Source of the DNA: DASSZN01 sp035702805
GTDB taxonomy: Bacteria > Chloroflexota > Chloroflexia > Thermomicrobiales > Thermomicrobiaceae
NCBI GenBank assembly: GCA_035702805.1
Contig: DASSZN010000096.1
Span: 1-9,662 of the forward strand
Direction of reading: 5' to 3'
Length of the DNA: 9,662 bases
Each line of letters begins with the position of its first letter. The stretch's first letter is position 1. The translations under genes and the position numbers were made by a program. This document shows, piece by piece, positions 7,316 to 9,662 of this stretch. The notes beneath the pieces are model-generated. The model searched no databases. It was not told the DNA's origin and saw only the letters and a program-made list of their open reading frames with translations.

Positions 7316-8860
7316 CTAGCCGACGACGCGCTGGATCTGCTGGGTGATCTGCGGCACCTGCTGCGACGCATTGGCGCCGTTCAGGATCTGGTTCACGCCC
7401 TGGAAGAAGTAGGTCGAGACCTGGTTGTAGTTCGCCCCCGTCTCGCCGGACGGCCGGGTGACGCGGGTCACGCTCTGCAGCTTCTGCAGGAACGGCTCGG
7501 CCTTGATGACCTCCGGGTCCGCCGCGACGGCAGCGATGGTCGGCACGAAGCTGCCGATCTGCGCGCGGTAGGACTCGACCTCCGGGCTGGCCATGTAGCG
7601 CACCAGCTCGATCGAGGCCGCCTGGACCTTCGAGTAGGCGGAGACGCCAAGCTGCCAGCCGCCGACGGTGCCGACGTGGGGCTGTCCCGCCGAGGCGGGC
7701 AGCGGCGCGACGTCGACCTTGCCGTTGACCGGGGAGTCGGCGCTGTTCGCCAGGGCGTAGGCGTAGGGCCAGTTGCGCATGAACGCGGCGTTGCCACCCT
7801 GGAAGACGTTGCGGGCGTCCTCCTCCAGGTACGAGGTGACCCCGCGCGGGGCGATCGTGCCGACCCAGCTGCGGGCCTGGTTCAGGATCTGGATCGCGTT
7901 CGGGTTGTTCAGCGTGACCTGGCCGTTCTGGATGATCGAGCCGCCGCCGGTCGAGGCCAGCCACTCGAGCGCGTCGCAGGTCAGCCCCTCGTAGGCGTCG
8001 CCCTGGAAGACGAAGCCCCAGAAGTTGCTGTTCCGGCCGTGCTCGCCGGTCATGATCGTGCGCGCCTGGTTCTCGAGGTCGTCCCAGGTGGCCGGCGGGC
8101 TGGTGAAGCCGTACTTCTGCAGCAGGTCGGTGCGGTAGAAGAGCATGCCGAAGTCGCCGAACCAGGGGATCGCCACCAGCTTGCCGTTGACGGTGTTGTT
8201 GGTGATGATCGTGTCGTAGTACTGGCTCTTCTCACTGGCGAATGCCTGCGACAGGTCCATCAGGTGCGGAGCGAACGCACCCGGCCAGATGACGTCGAGC
8301 ATCATGACGTCGATGTCGGGAGACTTGGCCTGGAAGAAGCGCAGGTAGGTGGCGTAGGTGTCGGTCGAGCTCTGCGGGTGCTGGATGACCTTGACGTTGA
8401 TGCCGGTGTCCTTGGTGAACTGCCCGGTCACGATCACGTCGAGGTCGTGGCCGATGCCGACCGAGTCACCATAGTAGGTAATCGTCTGGCCGCTGTACTG
8501 CTTGGCCGCGGCGGCGTTGGCGACCGACGGCGGGTTGTCCTTGGTGTAGGCCACGCCGGTCGACGCCGACGGCGAGGCAGCGGGCGTGGCGGCCGGCGTC
8601 GTGGTGGCGGCGCTCGTGGCCGCGGCGCTGGCGGCCGGGGTTCCGGCGACCGCGGTCGCCGCCGGGGTGCCGGTGGTGCCGGCCGCGCCGGTGGAGGCGG
8701 TGGGGGTCGAGGCGGTGTTGCTGCTGCCGCAGGCCGCCAGCAGCGCGGCCACGACCGGCACCGACAGGCCGAGCGTCCCGGCCCGCCGGAGCACGTCGCG
8801 CCGGCTCAGCCGGCCGTTGAAGGTATCGTGGATCAGTGACTCCAGCCTTCGATCGTCCAC
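7316..8860 (-). CDS. Extracellular sugar-binding lipoprotein of the ABC importer (trehalose/maltose-binding type, Tat signal)
   Basis: 514 residues from GTG 8860-8858. GGGAGGAG lies 10 nt upstream, and the protein then begins (M)DDRRLESLIHDTFNGRLSRR. The twin-arginine motif SRRDVLRR (19-26) precedes a hydrophobic core and the lipobox LAAC, with lipidated C44, so it is probably exported folded and anchored to the membrane. A Thr/Ala/Pro/Ser linker of about 60 residues follows. The rest is a cluster-B solute-binding protein: VAIPWFGDFGMLFYRTDLLQ, WDDLE, and FWGFVFQGDAYEGLTCDALEW. The last motif reminds me of LpqY/ThuE/TMBP-like trehalose-maltose binders, so a disaccharide is the best guess but unproven. 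It is the first gene of the operon. An in-frame reading from 9034 adds an Arg-rich stretch unlike any signal peptide. Confidence 0.93.
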   Translation of the reverse strand: MDDRRLESLIHDTFNGRLSRRDVLRRAGTLGLSVPVVAALLAACGSSNTASTPTASTGAAGTTGTPAATAVAGTPAASAAATSAATTTPAATPAASPSASTGVAYTKDNPPSVANAAAAKQYSGQTITYYGDSVGIGHDLDVIVTGQFTKDTGINVKVIQHPQSSTDTYATYLRFFQAKSPDIDVMMLDVIWPGAFAPHLMDLSQAFASEKSQYYDTIITNNTVNGKLVAIPWFGDFGMLFYRTDLLQKYGFTSPPATWDDLENQARTIMTGEHGRNSNFWGFVFQGDAYEGLTCDALEWLASTGGGSIIQNGQVTLNNPNAIQILNQARSWVGTIAPRGVTSYLEEDARNVFQGGNAAFMRNWPYAYALANSADSPVNGKVDVAPLPASAGQPHVGTVGGWQLGVSAYSKVQAASIELVRYMASPEVESYRAQIGSFVPTIAAVAADPEVIKAEPFLQKLQSVTRVTRPSGETGANYNQVSTYFFQGVNQILNGANASQQVPQITQQIQRVVG

Positions 8861-9482
8861 GGCTCGCGGTCTCCTCCCAAGCGCCCGGCAACCGGACCGA
8901 TCCCGGCCGCCGGTACGAACGTGGCGCCTCCGGGCGCCGACGCAACCACGGGGGTGGCGCCGGTCCGGCACCACGGGGCGGTCATCGCCGACCGCGACCC
9001 ACTCCCCGGTGCCACTCCCGGCGTTCGCCGGCACCGCCCGGCACCCCGACGGGGCACGCCCCCGATCGACGGGCCGGACGCCGGCCTGTCTCCCGCGCTC
9101 CTTGCTGCCCGCGTCGGCCAGAGCCGGACGGCTCCGGTCGCGGCGGCAGGACCACCAGTGAGCGGGCGGGCTCGTCGAGGACCTGCGCCCCCGACGCCAC
9201 CGTTCGACACGCTACGCCGATCAGAATGACATCGGCGTCACACGGGCTCGGAAGGTCGCCGCAATTTCGTGTCAATGCGCTCTGCGTCGCGCTTTTGCGC
9301 CCGGACCGCCGCGTCACACGCGCGTCTCGGGCGCCCGGCGAGACGGACCGGAATCGGCGGTGGCGCGACGGGGAACCGCGTGGCGCGAAAGCCGCGAGGG
9401 GGAGGCTCGGGGTGCGGCCGACGCCGGCGCGGCACGGCGGCGCCGGTTTGGTGCGACCGATAGCGCGAAGGTGAGGCGATCG
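8861..9482. other. Gene-free upstream region between divergent transporter operon and thioredoxin-like gene
   Basis: I see no credible gene in these 622 nt; the open frames are GC-driven and resemble no family. On the minus strand a perfect TTGACA (9275-9270) could be a -35 for the transporter, but no good -10 follows at 16-18 nt. Several GC hairpins occur, for example CCCC-GAC-GGGG near 9045-9055 and CGGTGC/GCACCG near 9007-9036. The nonamer ACCACGGGG occurs twice (8946-8954 and 8970-8978). If transcription began near 9250, the transporter leader would be almost 400 nt long. No clear promoter for the rightward gene was found. Confidence 0.5.
9214..9240. promoter_or_regulatory. Candidate operator: inverted repeat upstream of the transporter operon
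   Basis: ACGCCGAT (9214-9221) and ATCGGCGT (9231-9238) are perfect 8-bp arms 9 nt apart. Overlapping it, TGACATCGGCGTCA (9227-9240) is an imperfect 14-nt palindrome with a central CG, the shape of LacI-family operators that often control sugar transporters. The site lies just downstream of the TTGACA at 9275-9270. No regulator is encoded nearby, so the assignment is inference. Confidence 0.35.
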
Positions 9483-9662
9483 ATGGCCGAGCACGAGCAG
9501 TTTCGGGGCGTCGTGCGGGCGCCCGACTTCCCGGCGGCAGGGTGGTTCAACGTCGACCGGCCGCTCCACCTCCAGGACCTGCGCGGCAAGATCGTGATCC
9601 TGGACTTCTGGACTTACTGCTGAATCAACTGCCTGCAGCTCCTTCCCCAGTTGGGGGAGGTC
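9483..9662 (+). CDS. Thioredoxin-like protein (NHLRC2/DipZ-like WTYxCINC motif), candidate selenoprotein; 3' end beyond window
   Basis: The ATG at 9483 has AAGGTGAGG (9468-9476) 6 nt upstream. Residues 1-46 read MAEHEQFRGVVRAPDFPAAG, then LRGKIVILDFWTYC, a standard start of a thioredoxin-fold domain. Codon 47 (9621-9623) is TGA. Without a break in frame, INCLQLLPQLGEV follows, which is how this family continues after its catalytic motif (WTYxCINCxxxLPxL). The TGA therefore replaces the N-terminal cysteine of the C-I-N-C redox pair, and C50 is the resolving cysteine. Selenocysteine at this site (U-I-N-C) is chemically sensible, and a SECIS-like hairpin follows. NHL repeats would be expected downstream in one branch of the family; they are not in view. 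Alternative: a nonsense mutation or base-call error in a TGC/TGT codon, leaving a 46-residue fragment. TGA ends other genes here, so it is not generally recoded. Confidence 0.75.
9641..9660 (+). promoter_or_regulatory. Candidate bacterial SECIS element after the in-frame TGA
   Basis: CCUUCCCC (9641-9648) pairs with GGGGGAGG (9653-9660): eight pairs with one U-G. The loop is AGUU, with G as its second base. Between the TGA (9621-9623) and the loop lie 25 nt. Known bacterial SECIS elements have a small loop with a G in the first two positions, about 16-37 nt after the codon, so the geometry fits. A competing pairing, CAACUG (9626-9631) with CAGUUG (9648-9653), is possible. Confidence 0.55.

Noticed and set aside
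7262..8839. 525-codon plus-strand frame
   Set aside because: Antisense shadow of the binding-protein gene; its Gly/Arg-rich end mirrors the Thr/Ala linker.
8861..9034. Longer start of the sugar-binding protein at 9034
   Set aside because: It would put a 58-residue Arg-rich stretch before the Tat signal; the GTG at 8860 has a GGGAGGAG site and gives a normal signal peptide.
8982..9569. 195-codon minus-strand frame over the gene-free region
   Set aside because: It overlaps the thioredoxin-like gene antisense, is Arg/Pro-rich, and has no recognisable domain or good start site.
9483..9623. A complete 46-residue peptide ending at the TGA
   Set aside because: It would be only the first strands of a thioredoxin fold, and the same frame continues with family consensus after the TGA, so an independent short peptide is unlikely.

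Overview
The window is high-GC bacterial DNA. Its gene content suggests an aerobic or thermophile-type member of the Chloroflexota (Thermomicrobia/Sphaerobacter-like), with a high-GC actinobacterium as the alternative. This placement is an inference from protein flavour: a 7Fe-type ferredoxin, a Tat-type sugar-binding lipoprotein whose N-terminus contains SRRDVLRR, and a zinc-type L31. It does not come from a marker gene search.

Layout from left to right. (1) Positions 1-2022, minus strand: most of a large SARP/BTAD-type regulator with a STAND/AAA-type ATPase domain, cut by the left edge. It has a recognisable sigma70-like promoter at 2098-2127. (2) Positions 2266-3255, plus strand: a ribosomal protein operon, rplU-rpmA-rpmE (L21, L27, L31), driven by a very good promoter (TTGACA, 17 nt, TAGGAT) and closed by a perfect 30-nt palindromic terminator. 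The rplU leader carries a terminator-like hairpin with a U-rich tail at its very 5' end. (3) Positions 3483-3689: a 68-residue protein I do not recognise, between two terminators. (4) Positions 3912-4157: a 7Fe/8Fe-type ferredoxin with its own -10 element and a large inverted repeat at its -35 region. (5) Positions 8860 down to 4228, minus strand: a complete CUT1-type sugar ABC importer in the order binding lipoprotein, permease 1, permease 2, ATPase. It is convergent with the ferredoxin and shares a 26-nt palindromic terminator with it. (6) Positions 8861-9482: about 620 nt without a gene, holding the upstream region of the transporter and an inverted repeat. (7) Positions 9483 to the right edge, plus strand: the start of a thioredoxin-like protein of the WTYxCINC type (NHLRC2/DipZ-like).

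The standout observation is in the last gene. An in-frame TGA at 9621-9623 sits exactly where the family has the first cysteine of its CINC redox motif. The frame continues with perfect family consensus after the TGA. A hairpin of bacterial SECIS geometry lies just downstream: 8 bp, loop AGUU, 25 nt between the TGA and the loop. I read this as a candidate selenoprotein with a U-I-N-C active site, cut by the window edge. The competing explanation is a TGC/TGT to TGA nonsense change or a sequencing error.

The genes form independent units: regulation (target unknown), translation, electron transfer, sugar uptake and thiol/selenol redox chemistry. Only the ribosomal trio and the four-gene transporter are clear operons.
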